From: Rubellimicrobium thermophilum DSM 16684 | GTDB lineage: Bacteria; Pseudomonadota; Alphaproteobacteria; Rhodobacterales; Rhodobacteraceae | Direction of reading: 5' to 3' | Assembly (NCBI RefSeq): GCF_000442315.1 | Contig: NZ_KE557320.1 | Location: forward strand, 1,297,292 to 1,361,291 | DNA: 64,000 bases | Notes under the pieces: generated by a model | Told to the model about the DNA's origin: nothing | The model's database searches: none | What the model saw: the letters and a program-made list of their open reading frames with translations, nothing else | Shown: positions 8,258 through 18,273 of the stretch, piece after piece | Numbering within the stretch: position 1 is the first letter of the stretch | How the letters are laid out: every line of letters begins with the position of its first letter | Translations under genes and position numbers: made by a program

Positions 8258-9271
8258 ATGAGCGGTCGCGTGCTTGTCACGGGGACGGCCGGCTTCATCG
8301 GCTTCCATCTGGCCCGCCTGCTGCTGGAGGAAGGGTTTTCCGTCCATGGCTATGACGGCTTCACGCCCTATTACGACCCGGCTCTCAAGCGGCAGCGCCA
8401 TGCCATTCTGCTTGATCATCCTGGCTTTACCGCAACCGAGGCCCTGCTGGAGGAGAAGGGCCGGCTGATCGAGACGGCCGAACGCTTCGTGCCCGATGTC
8501 ATCGTCCATCTGGCCGCGCAGGCCGGCGTGCGCCACAGTCTGGAGGCCCCGCGCAGCTATCTGGAAAGCAATGTGGCCGGCAGCTTCGAACTGCTCGAGG
8601 CGGCACGGATCGTCGGGGTGCGTCATCTGCTGATGGCGTCCACCTCATCGGTCTATGGCGGGAATGCCACCCTTCCCTTCCGCGAGACGGACCGCACCGA
8701 CTGGCCGCTGTCGATCTATGCGGCCAGCAAGAAGGCGGCCGAGGACCTGGCCCATTGTCATGCGCATCTGTGGAACCTGCCCACGACGATGCTGCGGTTC
8801 TTTACCGTCTACGGGCCCTGGGGGCGGCCCGATCTTGCGCTCTACCGCTTTGTCGAAGCAATCCTCGAAGACCGGCCGATCGATCTGTACAATCATGGCA
8901 ACATGCGGCGGGACTTCACCTATGTGGATGACCTCGTCCGGGCGATCCGGCTGCTTATGGATGTGGTGCCCCGGCGACCCGAGGATGGCCGGGTCCCCGA
9001 GTGGGACAGCCTGTCGCCCGTCGCGCCCTACCGGGTCGTGAATATCGGCAGTTCGCGGCCGGTCTGCCTTCTCGCTTTCGTCGCCGCCGTCGAAGCGGCG
9101 CTGGGCCGTCAGGCGCGGCGCAACCCGATGCCGATGCAGAAGGGGGATGCACCCGCCACCTGGGCCGATGCCTCGCTGCTCGAGCGGCTGACCGGCTACC
9201 GTCCCGATACGCCGCTCGATATCGGTGTGGCACGCTTCGTCGCCTGGTATCGGAGCTGGACTGGCCGGTAA
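8258..9271 (+). CDS. NAD-dependent epimerase, UDP-glucuronate 4-epimerase-like
   Basis: A 337-aa extended short-chain dehydrogenase/reductase. The nucleotide-binding GTAGFIG is at residues 9-15, the catalytic Ser-Tyr-Lys set in STSSVYGG and YAASKK, and the FFTVYGPWGRPD and RRDFTYVDD segments are typical of UDP-glucuronate/UDP-galacturonate 4-epimerases that feed capsule, LPS and exopolysaccharide synthesis. The start at 8258 puts the Rossmann motif at the correct distance from the N-terminus, although no clear Shine-Dalgarno precedes it. Substrate preference is inferred from family resemblance. Confidence 0.92.
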   Translation: MSGRVLVTGTAGFIGFHLARLLLEEGFSVHGYDGFTPYYDPALKRQRHAILLDHPGFTATEALLEEKGRLIETAERFVPDVIVHLAAQAGVRHSLEAPRSYLESNVAGSFELLEAARIVGVRHLLMASTSSVYGGNATLPFRETDRTDWPLSIYAASKKAAEDLAHCHAHLWNLPTTMLRFFTVYGPWGRPDLALYRFVEAILEDRPIDLYNHGNMRRDFTYVDDLVRAIRLLMDVVPRRPEDGRVPEWDSLSPVAPYRVVNIGSSRPVCLLAFVAAVEAALGRQARRNPMPMQKGDAPATWADASLLERLTGYRPDTPLDIGVARFVAWYRSWTGR

Positions 9272-9308
9272 GGCGCCAGCGGGCCGGCCTCATGCCAGCG
9301 CTGCCTTG

Positions 9309-9470
9309 CTATTCGGCGGCCCAGGCCAGAGCCGGGGCAGGCAGCCTCTCACGCAGCCGGCGCTGTTCGATCGACAGTCGGGTCAGTTCTCCGGCCAGGG
9401 CACCGATCGGGCGCCAGCAACCGGATGGGTCTTCGGCCGCCCGATCCGTGTTCGATCTTTGTTCCAGCAT
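9309..9470 (-). CDS. Small hypothetical protein downstream of lexA (53 aa)
   Basis: An ATG at 9470 preceded by AAGGGGGG four bases upstream opens a 53-codon frame ending in TAG at 9309. It starts 30 bp after the lexA stop on the same strand. The product is charged with a helical, Leu/Arg-rich middle (ALAGELTRLSIEQRRLRERL, about 24-43), and has no membrane segment. I recognise no family. The strong ribosome-binding site and tight spacing suggest co-transcription with lexA. Confidence 0.5.
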   Translation of the reverse strand: MLEQRSNTDRAAEDPSGCWRPIGALAGELTRLSIEQRRLRERLPAPALAWAAE

Positions 9471-9500
9471 GAAGCCCCCCTTGGCGATCCCGCCAGACGG

Positions 9501-10204
9501 TCAATAGGTGCGGATCAGTCCCACAAGCCGGCCCTGCACGCGCACCCGATCTTCGGAGAGAAGGCGCGTTTCATAGGCGGGATTGGCGGCCTCGAGGGCA
9601 ATCATCCCAGCCTGGCGCCGGAAGCGCTTGAGCGTCGCTTCCTGCCCGTCAACAAGGGCGACGACGATGTCCCCGTTGTCGGCGGTATTCGTTTCGCGGA
9701 TCACGACGACATCGCCGTCATTGATCCCCACATCCCGCATCGAATCGCCCCGCACCTCGAGCGCGTAATGCTCGCCATGGCTCAGCATGGATTGCGGGAC
9801 GGCGACATGGCGCATGACCTCGCTGATGGCGGCAATCGGCACGCCGGCCGCGATGCGCCCCATGAGGGGGGATTTCGCAGGCCGCCGCCTCGACCGGCAG
9901 GCCCCCCCGGGGAGCGGGCAGACCCGTGCGATCCCCCCTGGATGACGCGCGGCGTGAAGCCGGAGCGGCGCCCGCTTCTCTCGGCCAGGGCGTCGGGCAT
10001 CCGGACGATCTCCAGCGCCCGGGCGCGATGCGGCAGGCGGCGGATGAACCCCCTTTCCTCCAGCGCCGTGATGAGGCGGTGAATCCCCGACTTCGACCGC
10101 AGATCGAGCGCCTCCTTCATCTCGTCGAAGGAGGGGGGCACGCCGTCGCGTTGCAGGCGGCGATCGATGAATTCGAGCAGGTCGAGCTGCTTTCTGGTGA
10201 GCAT
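9501..10204 (-). CDS. lexA: SOS repressor LexA (two frameshifts)
   Basis: LexA binds SOS operators and cleaves itself when RecA filaments form. The N-terminal winged helix ([38 protein letters not shown]) and the C-terminal protease domain are both present: cleavage site Ala-Gly in GRIAAGVP, nucleophile Ser in GDSMRD, general-base Lys in EATLKRF. They lie in different frames because two runs each carry one base too many (C run 9933-9938 and G run 9866-9871). Removing both restores a single protein of about 233 aa. The gene has its own SOS box at 10235-10249 and follows trpC-moaC-moeA on the same strand. Confidence 0.93.
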
Positions 10205-10234
10205 CGGGGAAACTCCCGGTCCGGCCTTCCCCAT

Positions 10235-10249
10235 GTTCTGGAGTCGTTC
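10235..10249. promoter_or_regulatory. Alphaproteobacterial SOS box upstream of lexA
   Basis: GTTCTGGAGTCGTTC is a perfect GTTC-N7-GTTC, the LexA operator of Rhodobacter and Rhizobium relatives. Its centre lies 38 bp before the lexA ATG, the position expected for autoregulation. Confidence 0.85.
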
Positions 10250-10273
10250 CCGTTTTGTGTCAAGCCGTTCCCG

Positions 10274-11449
10274 TCAAATCGGAAGGATTTCCACCCTGGC
10301 GCCCTCGGAGAGCGGCGGGCTTCCGGCCGGCTGGAGGAGAAGGCAGTCGGCTTCGGCAAGCACCGAGAGAAGCGACGAATCCTGCCGGGGGAAGGGAATG
10401 ACGCGCCCATCGGGGCCAAGACGCGCCCGCAGGTAGTGCTCGCGCGGGCCGCCGGCGGGCAGAGCGGCCCCGAGAACCGCCGTCTGCCGCGGGGCGGGCT
10501 GCGGCGGCAGACCCAGCATGGCAAGGATCATCGGACGCAGGAAGACGATGGCGCAGACCATGGCGCTGACCGGGTTGCCGGGCAGACTCAGCAGCAGACG
10601 TCCGTCCGGAAACCGGCCGGCGAGCAGAGGCTTGCCGGGCCTCATCGCGACCTTGTGAAAGGACAGTTCGGCCCCGGCCGCCTGCGCCACCGGCGCCACG
10701 AGATCGTGATCGCCCACCGATGCGCCGCCGATCGTCACCACCAGATCGGCGCCTTCGGCCAGCGAAAGGGCATAGGTCAGGGCCTCGCGGTCGTCGGGCA
10801 CGACAGGCAGGATGCGCGGCGCGGCACCGGCCTCGGTCAGCAGGGCATGAAGGCCGAAGGCATTGGCTGCGAAGATCTGGTCCGGTCCCGGCATCTCGCC
10901 CGGCATGACGAGCTCGTCGCCGGTGGACAGGATCGCCACCTCGGGCCGCCGGGCCACGGACAAGGCCGGATGGCCGAACGCGGCCAGCAGGGCGATCTCG
11001 ACAGGCCGGAGGCGGCGCGGCGCGCTGAATGTCATGCCAGCGGTGAAATCCCCCCCCCGCAGGCGGACATGGCCGGCGACCGCATCGGGAGAGAGACGGA
11101 CATGATCGCCATCGCGGATGACCTCTTCCTGGATCACCACGGCATCGGCCCCTTCGGGCAGAGGGGCGCCGGTGAGAATCCGCACTGTCTGCCCCTCTGC
11201 CAGGCGCCCCGCAAAGCCCTTTCCGGCAGCGGACTCGCCCACGATGCGCAGGCGCGCGCCGGGGGCCGCATCGGCCCGGCGCACGGCCCATCCATCCATT
11301 GCGGAACTGTCGAAAGGCGGCTGATCGCGCAGCGCCGGCACGGGCCGCAGCAGCACGCGCCCGACCGCAGCCTCGAGCGGAACCGTCTCCTCCCGCACGG
11401 GGCCCAGCAGGGCGAAGAGCTGCTCCAGTGCCTCGGCGACGGAGATCAT
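10274..11449 (-). CDS. moeA: Molybdopterin molybdenumtransferase
   Basis: This 391-aa cytoplasmic enzyme inserts molybdate into adenylylated molybdopterin. The MoCF-biosynthesis core has VVTIGGASVGDHDLV (about 240-255) and LLSLPGNPVSAMV, with the four-domain MoeA layout of usual length. It starts 7 bp after moaC and belongs to the trpC-moaC-moeA run found in Rhodobacteraceae. It links functionally with the molybdate importer at 54205-56827. Confidence 0.96.
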   Translation of the reverse strand: MISVAEALEQLFALLGPVREETVPLEAAVGRVLLRPVPALRDQPPFDSSAMDGWAVRRADAAPGARLRIVGESAAGKGFAGRLAEGQTVRILTGAPLPEGADAVVIQEEVIRDGDHVRLSPDAVAGHVRLRGGDFTAGMTFSAPRRLRPVEIALLAAFGHPALSVARRPEVAILSTGDELVMPGEMPGPDQIFAANAFGLHALLTEAGAAPRILPVVPDDREALTYALSLAEGADLVVTIGGASVGDHDLVAPVAQAAGAELSFHKVAMRPGKPLLAGRFPDGRLLLSLPGNPVSAMVCAIVFLRPMILAMLGLPPQPAPRQTAVLGAALPAGGPREHYLRARLGPDGRVIPFPRQDSSLLSVLAEADCLLLQPAGSPPLSEGARVEILPI

Positions 11450-11456
11450 GCATGCC

Positions 11457-11930
11457 TCATGGGGCTTCGTAGTGACCCGACCGGCCGCCCTCCTTGCGGC
11501 GCAACCGGATGCTCCCGAGGTTCATCGCCCTGTCCGCGGCCTTGAGCATGTCGTAGAGTGTCAGGCCCGCCACGGCGACGGCGGTCAGGGCCTCCATCTC
11601 GACCCCGGTCCGGCCCGTCGTTCGCACCGTGGCGGTGATCCGCACACCGGGAATGGCCTCGTCGGGTTCCAGGTCGATCGCGACCTGCGAACGCGGCAGG
11701 GGATGGCAGAGCGGGATCAGATCGGCCGTGCGCTTGGCGGCCATGATCCCGGCGATGCGCGCCACGCCCAGGGCATCCCCCTTGCCCACCCGCCCTTCCT
11801 GCACGAGGGCGAGGGTCGCTGGGGCCATGGTCAGAACCCCTTCCGCGATGGCAAGGCGCTCGGTCACCGCCTTGCCGGAAACATCCACCATCCGGGCGGC
11901 GCCATCCTCTCCGAAATGGGTCAGGGTCAT
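11457..11930 (-). CDS. moaC: Cyclic pyranopterin monophosphate synthase
   Basis: A 157-aa MoaC that converts the GTP-derived 3',8-cyclo intermediate to cyclic pyranopterin monophosphate in molybdenum cofactor synthesis. The signature regions [37 protein letters not shown] and the basic patch KAADR are intact. The ATG overlaps the trpC stop by 4 bp (ATGA), indicating translational coupling. Confidence 0.97.
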   Translation of the reverse strand: MTLTHFGEDGAARMVDVSGKAVTERLAIAEGVLTMAPATLALVQEGRVGKGDALGVARIAGIMAAKRTADLIPLCHPLPRSQVAIDLEPDEAIPGVRITATVRTTGRTGVEMEALTAVAVAGLTLYDMLKAADRAMNLGSIRLRRKEGGRSGHYEAP

Positions 11931-12736
11931 GCGCCACCCGCCGCCGGAAGGGGAGAGGCCAGCAGACGGCGGGTTGCCGCGGTGACATCCGCCTCGCGCA
12001 TCAGGCTTTCTCCGATGAGGAAGGCCCGCGCCCCGTGCCGGGCGAGATCCGCCAGATCCTCGGGGCGGAAGAGGCCGCTTTCGGCGACGACCAGGCGGTC
12101 GGCGGGGACAAGCGGGGCGAGGCGCCGGCTGACATCCAGCGACACGGCGAAGGTCCGCAGATCGCGGTTGTTGATGCCCAGAAGCGGCGAGCGGAGGCGG
12201 AGTGCGCGTTCCAGTTCGGCCTCGTCATGAACCTCGATCAGCACATCCATGCCCCAGTCGAGGGCGGCGGCCTCCAGTTCGGCCGCCTGGGCGTCCGAAA
12301 CGGCGGCCAAAATGACGAGGATGCAATCGGCCCCGAGCGCCCGCGATTCGGCGACCTGCCAGGGATCGAAGAGGAAGTCCTTGCGCAGCACCGGCAGGCC
12401 GGCCGCCTCCCGGGCCTGCGTGAGATAGAGGTCCGCCCCCTGGAAGGAGGGCGCATCGGTCAGGACGGACAGGCAGGTGGCCCCGCCTTCGGCATAGGCC
12501 CGGGCGAGGCCGGGAGGATCGAAATCCGCCCGGATGAGGCCCCGTGAGGGCGAAGCCTTCTTGATCTCGGCGATGAGGCCATAGCCCCGACCGGCGGCCT
12601 CCCGCAGGCGGCGGGCAAAGGGGCGGGGCGCCGGGGCGGCGCGGGCGGCGGCCTCCAGATCGGCCAGGGGGGTGGCCGCCTTCCGGGCGGCGATTTCCTC
12701 GAGCTTGTAGGCCCGGATGCGGTCGAGCGTATGCAT
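11927..12736 (-). CDS. trpC: Indole-3-glycerol phosphate synthase
   Basis: A 269-aa TIM-barrel enzyme of tryptophan synthesis. It shows the family motifs [11 protein letters not shown] (catalytic Lys), [24 protein letters not shown] and [12 protein letters not shown]. It is first in the trpC-moaC-moeA unit; trpD is not adjacent and the upstream gene on this strand is scpB. Confidence 0.97.
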   Translation of the reverse strand: MHTLDRIRAYKLEEIAARKAATPLADLEAAARAAPAPRPFARRLREAAGRGYGLIAEIKKASPSRGLIRADFDPPGLARAYAEGGATCLSVLTDAPSFQGADLYLTQAREAAGLPVLRKDFLFDPWQVAESRALGADCILVILAAVSDAQAAELEAAALDWGMDVLIEVHDEAELERALRLRSPLLGINNRDLRTFAVSLDVSRRLAPLVPADRLVVAESGLFRPEDLADLARHGARAFLIGESLMREADVTAATRRLLASPLPAAGGA

Positions 12737-12842
12737 GGCCCCCTGATAGTGCCGCGGAAGGCAGGGCGGAAGGGGCGAAGCCGCTGTCCGGCGCCGATCC
12801 TGAAGGCGCCCCCTGGCGCGTGCGGCCCCGCGGCCCGCGGGC

Positions 12843-13430
12843 TCAGCCTTCGCTGCCGGGGGGTTTCAGTGGCAGTTCCGGCGTCCCCTGCCCTGACAGG
12901 AAGCCCGCTGCCCGCAGCTCGGCCAGATTCGGCAGATCCGCGGGCGAGGCGAGTCCGAAATGATCCAGGAACGCCTCGGTGGTGACATAGGTGACGGGCC
13001 GCCCCGGTGTCTGGCGGCGTCGGCCGAGGCGGATCCAGCCGATCTCCATCAGATGGTCGAGCGTGCCGCGGCTGACCGAGACGCCGCGGATCTCCTCGAT
13101 CTCGGTCCGCGTGACCGGGCCGTGATAGGCGACGATGGCAAGCGTCTCGATCGCGGCCCGCGACAGGCGTCGTGTCTCCACCGCCTCGCGCGAGAGCAGA
13201 TGCGCCAGATCCGGGGCGGTGCGGAAGGCCCATCCCCCGCCCACCTGCCGCAGCACGACCCCCCTGCCCTCGTAGTGCCGGCGCAGCCGATCGACCGCGG
13301 CGCGCGCATCCGACCCCGGGGGCAGGCGGCGTTCGAGTTCCGCCAGCGGGACCGGATCGGGCGAGGCGAACAGGATGGCCTCGACCATGCGCGCCTGCTC
13401 CTCGGGCGGGGGCGGATCGGGCGGGGTCAT
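12843..13430 (-). CDS. scpB: Segregation and condensation protein B
   Basis: A 195-aa ScpB subunit of the Smc-ScpAB condensin, with two winged-helix domains (conserved [20 protein letters not shown] and [16 protein letters not shown]). Its ATG overlaps the scpA stop by four bases (13427-13430), as expected for obligate partners. Confidence 0.95.
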   Translation of the reverse strand: MTPPDPPPPEEQARMVEAILFASPDPVPLAELERRLPPGSDARAAVDRLRRHYEGRGVVLRQVGGGWAFRTAPDLAHLLSREAVETRRLSRAAIETLAIVAYHGPVTRTEIEEIRGVSVSRGTLDHLMEIGWIRLGRRRQTPGRPVTYVTTEAFLDHFGLASPADLPNLAELRAAGFLSGQGTPELPLKPPGSEG

Positions 13431-14188
13431 TCCGGCCGACGGGCGCGCAGCTCGATGGGAGAGAAGGGGACCGGCTGGCGAAGCTCGGCAAGACCTTCCT
13501 TCACCAGTTCCAGCGCTGCCGCAAAGGTGGCCGCCATTGCAGAGCGCCGGCGGGCCGGTTCCTGTGTCCAGCCCGCGGGCAGCCAGTCGGAGAGGAGCGA
13601 CCAGTCAAGCATCTCGCCGATCAGCGGGCGCAGCCGTTCCAGCGCCTCCTCCATCGTCAGGACGGCCCGGCGATCGAGCGCGAAGGGGCGGAACTCGTCG
13701 CGGGTCCGGATGCGCGCATAGGCGGCAAGAAGGTCATGAAGGCTGGCGGTCCAGCGAATCGTCACGCATTCATCCCCCTTTTCGGGCGCGCCGCGCGGGA
13801 ACACCTCGCGGCCCAGTCGGGGACGCGCCATCAGCCGCTCGGCCGCCTCGCGCATCGCCTCGAGCCGGGCGAGCCGGAAGGCGAGGTCGCGGGCCATCTC
13901 CTCGGCGTCCGGCTCCTCTCCGGGGGGTTCCGGCAGCAGCAGACGCGACTTGAGATAGGCCAGCCAGGCGGCCATCACGAGATAGTCCGCGGCCAGATCG
14001 ATGCGGGCCCGGGCCGCCCCCTCGACAAAGGCGAGATACTGCTGCGCCAGCGCGAGGATGCTGATCTCGCGCAGATCCACCTTCTGGCTGCGTGCCAGCG
14101 CAAGAAGCAGGTCCAGCGGCCCTTCGAAGCCCCCGACATCGACGATCAGCGCCGCGGGCACCGGATCGGGATGAGGGGTCCCGTCCAT
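13427..14188 (-). CDS. scpA: Segregation and condensation protein A
   Basis: A 253-aa kleisin of the Smc complex. The N-terminal signature FEGPLDLLLALARSQKVDL (about 20-38) and the helical ISILALAQQYLAFVE region are typical, and a C-terminal winged helix follows. The ATG shares its A with the nagZ stop (TGATG at 14188), so nagZ-scpA-scpB are translationally coupled. Confidence 0.96.
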   Translation of the reverse strand: MDGTPHPDPVPAALIVDVGGFEGPLDLLLALARSQKVDLREISILALAQQYLAFVEGAARARIDLAADYLVMAAWLAYLKSRLLLPEPPGEEPDAEEMARDLAFRLARLEAMREAAERLMARPRLGREVFPRGAPEKGDECVTIRWTASLHDLLAAYARIRTRDEFRPFALDRRAVLTMEEALERLRPLIGEMLDWSLLSDWLPAGWTQEPARRRSAMAATFAAALELVKEGLAELRQPVPFSPIELRARRPE

Positions 14189-15183
14189 CAGGATCCTCCG
14201 GCGAGAAGATCCCCGATCTCTTCCTCGAGCGCCCGGAGATCCGCCGGCTCGGGGATCCGGCGGGCAGCCAGGGCGCGGGCGGCTCGACGCTCGGCCTGAG
14301 GGGTGAGGGACCCGGCCGCGCCGGCGACCTGTTCCATCCCTTCGCGATCGCCCTTGCAGTGCAGGACCAGGTCCACACCGGCGGCGAGCGCTGCGCGCGT
14401 CCGTTCGGCCATGCTGCCCGAGAGCGCCTCCATGCCGATGTCGTCGCTCATCAGCAGGCCGTCGAAGCCGATCTCCTCGCGGATGAGGCGGATCGCCTCG
14501 GGCGAGGTGGTGCAGGGGCGGGATGGATCGATGGCGCTGAGGACTATATGCGCGGTCATCCCCAGCGGCAGGTCGGCAAGCGCCCGGAAGGGGACAAAAT
14601 CCCGTTCCTCGAGCCTCTCGCGCCGGGCATGCACGCGCGGCAGCTCCAGGTGGCTGTCCACGCGGGCGCGGCCATGGCCGGGGATGTGCTTGAGCACCGG
14701 CAGAACCCCCCCGGCCAGAAGACCCTCGGCGCAGGCACGGGCGGCGGCCACCACCGTCTCCACATCGCGGCCATAGAGGCGGTTGCGCAGGACCGGATGG
14801 GTCTCGTCCTCGACGAGATCGGCCAGGGGGGCACAGTTGACGTCGATCCCTACCTCGCGCAGCTCGGCCGCGATCAGGCGGTTGCGGATCCACTGGGCGC
14901 GCAGCGGATCGACCGCGGCTTCCATCTGCTCGAGGGCGGGCCGCCAGTCCCGCCAGTGCGGCGGGCGAAGCCGCTGAACGCGCCCCCCTTCCTGATCGAT
15001 GAGGATGGGCGCCTCGCGGCCCACCGTGTCGCGCAGCGAGGCAGTCAGCGACCGGAGCTGAGGCGGATCCTCCACATTCCGGGCGAAGAGGATGAAGCCC
15101 CAGGGATCCGCCTCGCGCAGGAAGCCGCGTTCCCAGGGATCGAGGGCGGTGCCCCCCACCCCGAGGATCGCGGCCATCGCCAT
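14188..15183 (-). CDS. nagZ: Beta-N-acetylhexosaminidase (peptidoglycan recycling)
   Basis: A 331-aa GH3 enzyme that removes GlcNAc from cytoplasmic muropeptides. It has the KHIPGHGRARVDSH loop, which holds the His general acid, and the catalytic Asp in GLLMSDDIGMEAL. The ATG at 15183 overlaps the stop of the SPOR gene (TGATG). Confidence 0.95.
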   Translation of the reverse strand: MAMAAILGVGGTALDPWERGFLREADPWGFILFARNVEDPPQLRSLTASLRDTVGREAPILIDQEGGRVQRLRPPHWRDWRPALEQMEAAVDPLRAQWIRNRLIAAELREVGIDVNCAPLADLVEDETHPVLRNRLYGRDVETVVAAARACAEGLLAGGVLPVLKHIPGHGRARVDSHLELPRVHARRERLEERDFVPFRALADLPLGMTAHIVLSAIDPSRPCTTSPEAIRLIREEIGFDGLLMSDDIGMEALSGSMAERTRAALAAGVDLVLHCKGDREGMEQVAGAAGSLTPQAERRAARALAARRIPEPADLRALEEEIGDLLAGGS

Positions 15184-16451
15184 CAGCGTGTCACCACGGG
15201 AATGCACTGCGCATTCTCGGCGACCAGGGCCGCGCAGAGGCGGCGTGCGTCGGCGAGATCGGCAAAGCCCCTGGCCCGCAGACGGTAGAAGGTCTGCCCG
15301 CCGCTTTCGGCCTGCTGGATCACCCGTTCATGCCCCGCCAGGAACTCGCCGAACAGGCCGTTGAGACGCTCCCATTCCCGGGCTGCCACCTCGGCGGAGT
15401 CGAAGGCGCCAAGCTGCACCAGCGGCGTGCCGGGCGGGATGTCGGTCGTCAGGGCCACGGGCTGGGCGGCAGGGGCCGACGCTTCGGCGCCCGGGGCGGG
15501 TGCTGACGTGGCGGCGGCGATGAGAGTCGCCCCGGCAGGCCGCGCAGGGGGGCGGATCGCGATGGCGACACCCGGCACATCCGCAGGGATGATGGCCAGG
15601 GCAGGCGCCGCTTCGGAAACAGGCGACGGCCCGGGAACGGGCGCCAGCGCCGTCTCGACCGGCGGGGCATCGGGTGCGGGAGTCACAGGGGCCATGGCTG
15701 CGGCCCCGGCGGCGATCCGGTCGGCAAAGGCGATCACCTCTTCGGCGGTCATCGGCCGGTCTGTCGGCACCGTCAGGGCGGGATCGGAGGCCGTGCCGGG
15801 ATCCGCGACCGCGGCGGGAGGAGGTGCCTCCAGTGCGGCGGTCGCGGTCACGCCCGTCACAGCCAGCGAAGTCCCGGCGGTCGCTGCGGGCAGAACCTCG
15901 CCCTCTTCGGCGCGGGTCTGGACGACCTCCATGTCCTCGGGCGCAAGACCCGGGACCGGAGGAGCAAGGGTCAGTACGTCCGAGGGCGGGGCCACCTCGC
16001 CCGCGGCGGGAATCGCATTGACGGCCAGGCCCTGGTTCGGCGCCTGCTCGCCCCCCGGATCGGCCGGCAGCACCCTCATCTCCCCTGCCGGAGCAGTCAC
16101 CAGCGGAGGGCCGAACATCTCGCGCTTGACGACCTTGTAGCCCCAGATCCCGATCCCGGCGACCAGCGCCAGCGAGGCGATGCCGCCCGCCATCCAGACG
16201 GCCATGCGCAGCTTGTCGAGCGGGCCCGCATGGCGAGCGTTGAAATCCGCCAGGGCGGCACCCGCGCTGGTCATGCCCAGGCCCCCGCTTCCGACACCGG
16301 CACCGAAACCGGCCCTAACAGCACCGGGATGGCGGCCGGGGCCGCCGTGTCCGTAACGGGTTGCGGCAAGACGGCCGGACTGTCTGCCTGTTCCCTCTGC
16401 GCGCGTCGCGTCAAACGCGACCGGTCCTGCATTGGCGGTCAAATCGGCCAT
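15183..16451 (-). CDS. SPOR domain-containing membrane protein
   Basis: A 422-aa envelope protein with one transmembrane helix (about 86-106, VWMAGGIASLALVAGIGIWG), a long Ala/Pro-rich periplasmic linker, and a C-terminal SPOR domain (about 345-422: LVQLGAFDSAEVAAREWERL ... FYRLRARGFADLADARRLC). SPOR domains bind denuded septal glycan. The ATG at 16451 was chosen over a GTG four codons upstream because GAGG lies at a proper distance. It is 76 bp from argS and overlaps nagZ, the usual Rhodobacteraceae order. Confidence 0.9.
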   Translation of the reverse strand: MADLTANAGPVAFDATRAEGTGRQSGRLAATRYGHGGPGRHPGAVRAGFGAGVGSGGLGMTSAGAALADFNARHAGPLDKLRMAVWMAGGIASLALVAGIGIWGYKVVKREMFGPPLVTAPAGEMRVLPADPGGEQAPNQGLAVNAIPAAGEVAPPSDVLTLAPPVPGLAPEDMEVVQTRAEEGEVLPAATAGTSLAVTGVTATAALEAPPPAAVADPGTASDPALTVPTDRPMTAEEVIAFADRIAAGAAAMAPVTPAPDAPPVETALAPVPGPSPVSEAAPALAIIPADVPGVAIAIRPPARPAGATLIAAATSAPAPGAEASAPAAQPVALTTDIPPGTPLVQLGAFDSAEVAAREWERLNGLFGEFLAGHERVIQQAESGGQTFYRLRARGFADLADARRLCAALVAENAQCIPVVTR

Positions 16452-16527
16452 GCCATGCCTCACTGCTCTCTGTGTGTTCCGGGCACTGACGGCCCGGCTC
16501 TGCCTCGCTCGCCCCGGCGCGTGCGCT

Positions 16528-18273
16528 TCAGCGCATCTCTTCCGCAGGGGTCACGCCGAGGATACCGAGACCCGACGAAATGACAACCGCCACGGCCTGC
16601 ACGAGGGCGATCTTGGCGCGGGTTGTGTCAGCCGCGCCCTCCTGCAGGAAGCGCAGGGCGGGATCGTCGTTCCCGCGATTCCACAGGGAGTGGAAATCAG
16701 ACGCCAGATCATAGAGATAGAAGGCGATCCTGTGGGGTTCGAGGCCGCGCGCGGCAATCTCCACAAGGCGGGGCCATTCGGCCAGCCGACGGATGATTCC
16801 GATCTCGGCCTCATGGCCGAGATGCGACAGATCCGCCCCGGCCAGCGAGGAGGGCGCCGTGTCGATCCCCGTCTCGGCGGCCTTGCGCAGGACGGATCGG
16901 GCACGCGCATGCGCATACTGGACGTAGAAGACCGGGTTGTCCCGGGACTGCTCGCGCACCTTCACGAAGTCGAAGTCGAGCGGCGCATCGTTCTTGCGCG
17001 TGAGCATCGTGAAGCGGGCGACATCCGGCCCCACCTCCTCCACCACGTCGCGCAGCGTCACGAAGGTGCCGCGCCGCTTGGACATCTTGACCGGCTCGCC
17101 TGCCTCCATGAGCTTCACGAGCTGCATCAGGCGGATCTCGATCGGCACGCGCCCCCCCGTCAGGGCGGCCACCACGGCCTTGATCCGCTTGACATAGCCG
17201 CCGTGGTCGGCCCCGAACACGTCGATCAGCAGGTCGAAGCCGCGCTGCGTCTTGTCGTAGTGATAGGCGATGTCGGGGGCGAAATAGGTCCAGCTTCCGT
17301 CGCTCTTCCTGACGGGACGGTCCACATCGTCGCCATGGGCGGTGGAGCGGAACAGCGTCTGTTCGCGCGGCTCCCAGTCCTCGGGGAGCTTGCCCTTGGG
17401 CGGCTCGAGCACGCCTTCATAGATGAGGCCGAGGGCGCGCAGCCTTTCGATCGCCTGCTCGATGCGGCCGGTGCCATAGAGGGCCCGTTCGCTCGAATAG
17501 ACATCCATGCGCACGCCCAGCGCGGCGAGATCCTCGCGGATCATGGCCATCATCATCTCGATGGCGAGATCGCGCACCGGGGCCAGCCATTCCGATTCGG
17601 GCCGGTCGAGCAGCGAATCGCCATAGCGATCCTTGAGCGCCTGGCCCACCGGCACGAGATAGTCGCCGGGATAGAGCCCCTCGGCGATCTCGGGCGAGAG
17701 GCCATGCGCCTCGCGGTAGCGTTCATAGGCACTGCGGGCGAGGACATCGACCTGGGCGCCGCCATCGTTGATGTAGTATTCGCGCGTCACATCCCAGCCG
17801 GCGAAGGCGAGGAGCGAGGCCAGCGCATCACCGAACACGGCGCCGCGGGCATGGCCGACACTGCATGGCCCCGTGGGATTGGCCGAGACGAATTCCACAT
17901 TGACGCGCCGCCCCTGCCCCAGATCCGATCGCCCGTAACCCGAGGGATCCTCCAGCACCGCGCGCAGAACCCCCTGCCAGACAGCGGGGGCAAGGCGCAG
18001 ATTGAGGAAGCCCGGCCCCGCCGGCTCGGCCGAGGCGATGCGGGGATCCGCGCGCAGCCGTTCGGCCAGTGCGGCGGCGATGTCGCGTGGCGCCCGCCCC
18101 GCCCCCCTGGCCAGCACCATCGCGGCATTGGTCGCCATGTCCCCGTGACCGGGATCGCGCGGCGGCTCGACCGTGATGGCGTCGGTGCCCAGCCCCTCCG
18201 GCAGCGCGCCGTCCCGCACGAGCGCCCCGACGGCGTCGAGCACGAGGGTGCGGATGTCGGAGAAGAGATTCAT
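16528..18273 (-). CDS. argS: Arginyl-tRNA synthetase
   Basis: A 581-aa class I synthetase. The ATP-binding HIGH motif appears as HARG in [11 protein letters not shown], the KMSKS loop as KMSKRRG, and the C-terminal DALR anticodon-binding domain is recognisable. The ATG at 18273 begins MNLFSDIR; earlier in-frame starts add a non-conserved segment. It lies 136 bp after dgt on the same strand. Confidence 0.97.
   Translation of the reverse strand: MNLFSDIRTLVLDAVGALVRDGALPEGLGTDAITVEPPRDPGHGDMATNAAMVLARGAGRAPRDIAAALAERLRADPRIASAEPAGPGFLNLRLAPAVWQGVLRAVLEDPSGYGRSDLGQGRRVNVEFVSANPTGPCSVGHARGAVFGDALASLLAFAGWDVTREYYINDGGAQVDVLARSAYERYREAHGLSPEIAEGLYPGDYLVPVGQALKDRYGDSLLDRPESEWLAPVRDLAIEMMMAMIREDLAALGVRMDVYSSERALYGTGRIEQAIERLRALGLIYEGVLEPPKGKLPEDWEPREQTLFRSTAHGDDVDRPVRKSDGSWTYFAPDIAYHYDKTQRGFDLLIDVFGADHGGYVKRIKAVVAALTGGRVPIEIRLMQLVKLMEAGEPVKMSKRRGTFVTLRDVVEEVGPDVARFTMLTRKNDAPLDFDFVKVREQSRDNPVFYVQYAHARARSVLRKAAETGIDTAPSSLAGADLSHLGHEAEIGIIRRLAEWPRLVEIAARGLEPHRIAFYLYDLASDFHSLWNRGNDDPALRFLQEGAADTTRAKIALVQAVAVVISSGLGILGVTPAEEMR

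Noticed and set aside
7897..8355. Open frames between the 263-aa gene and the epimerase
   Set aside because: They have Arg/Pro/Gly composition without domains, overlap the epimerase start in another frame and lack initiation signals.
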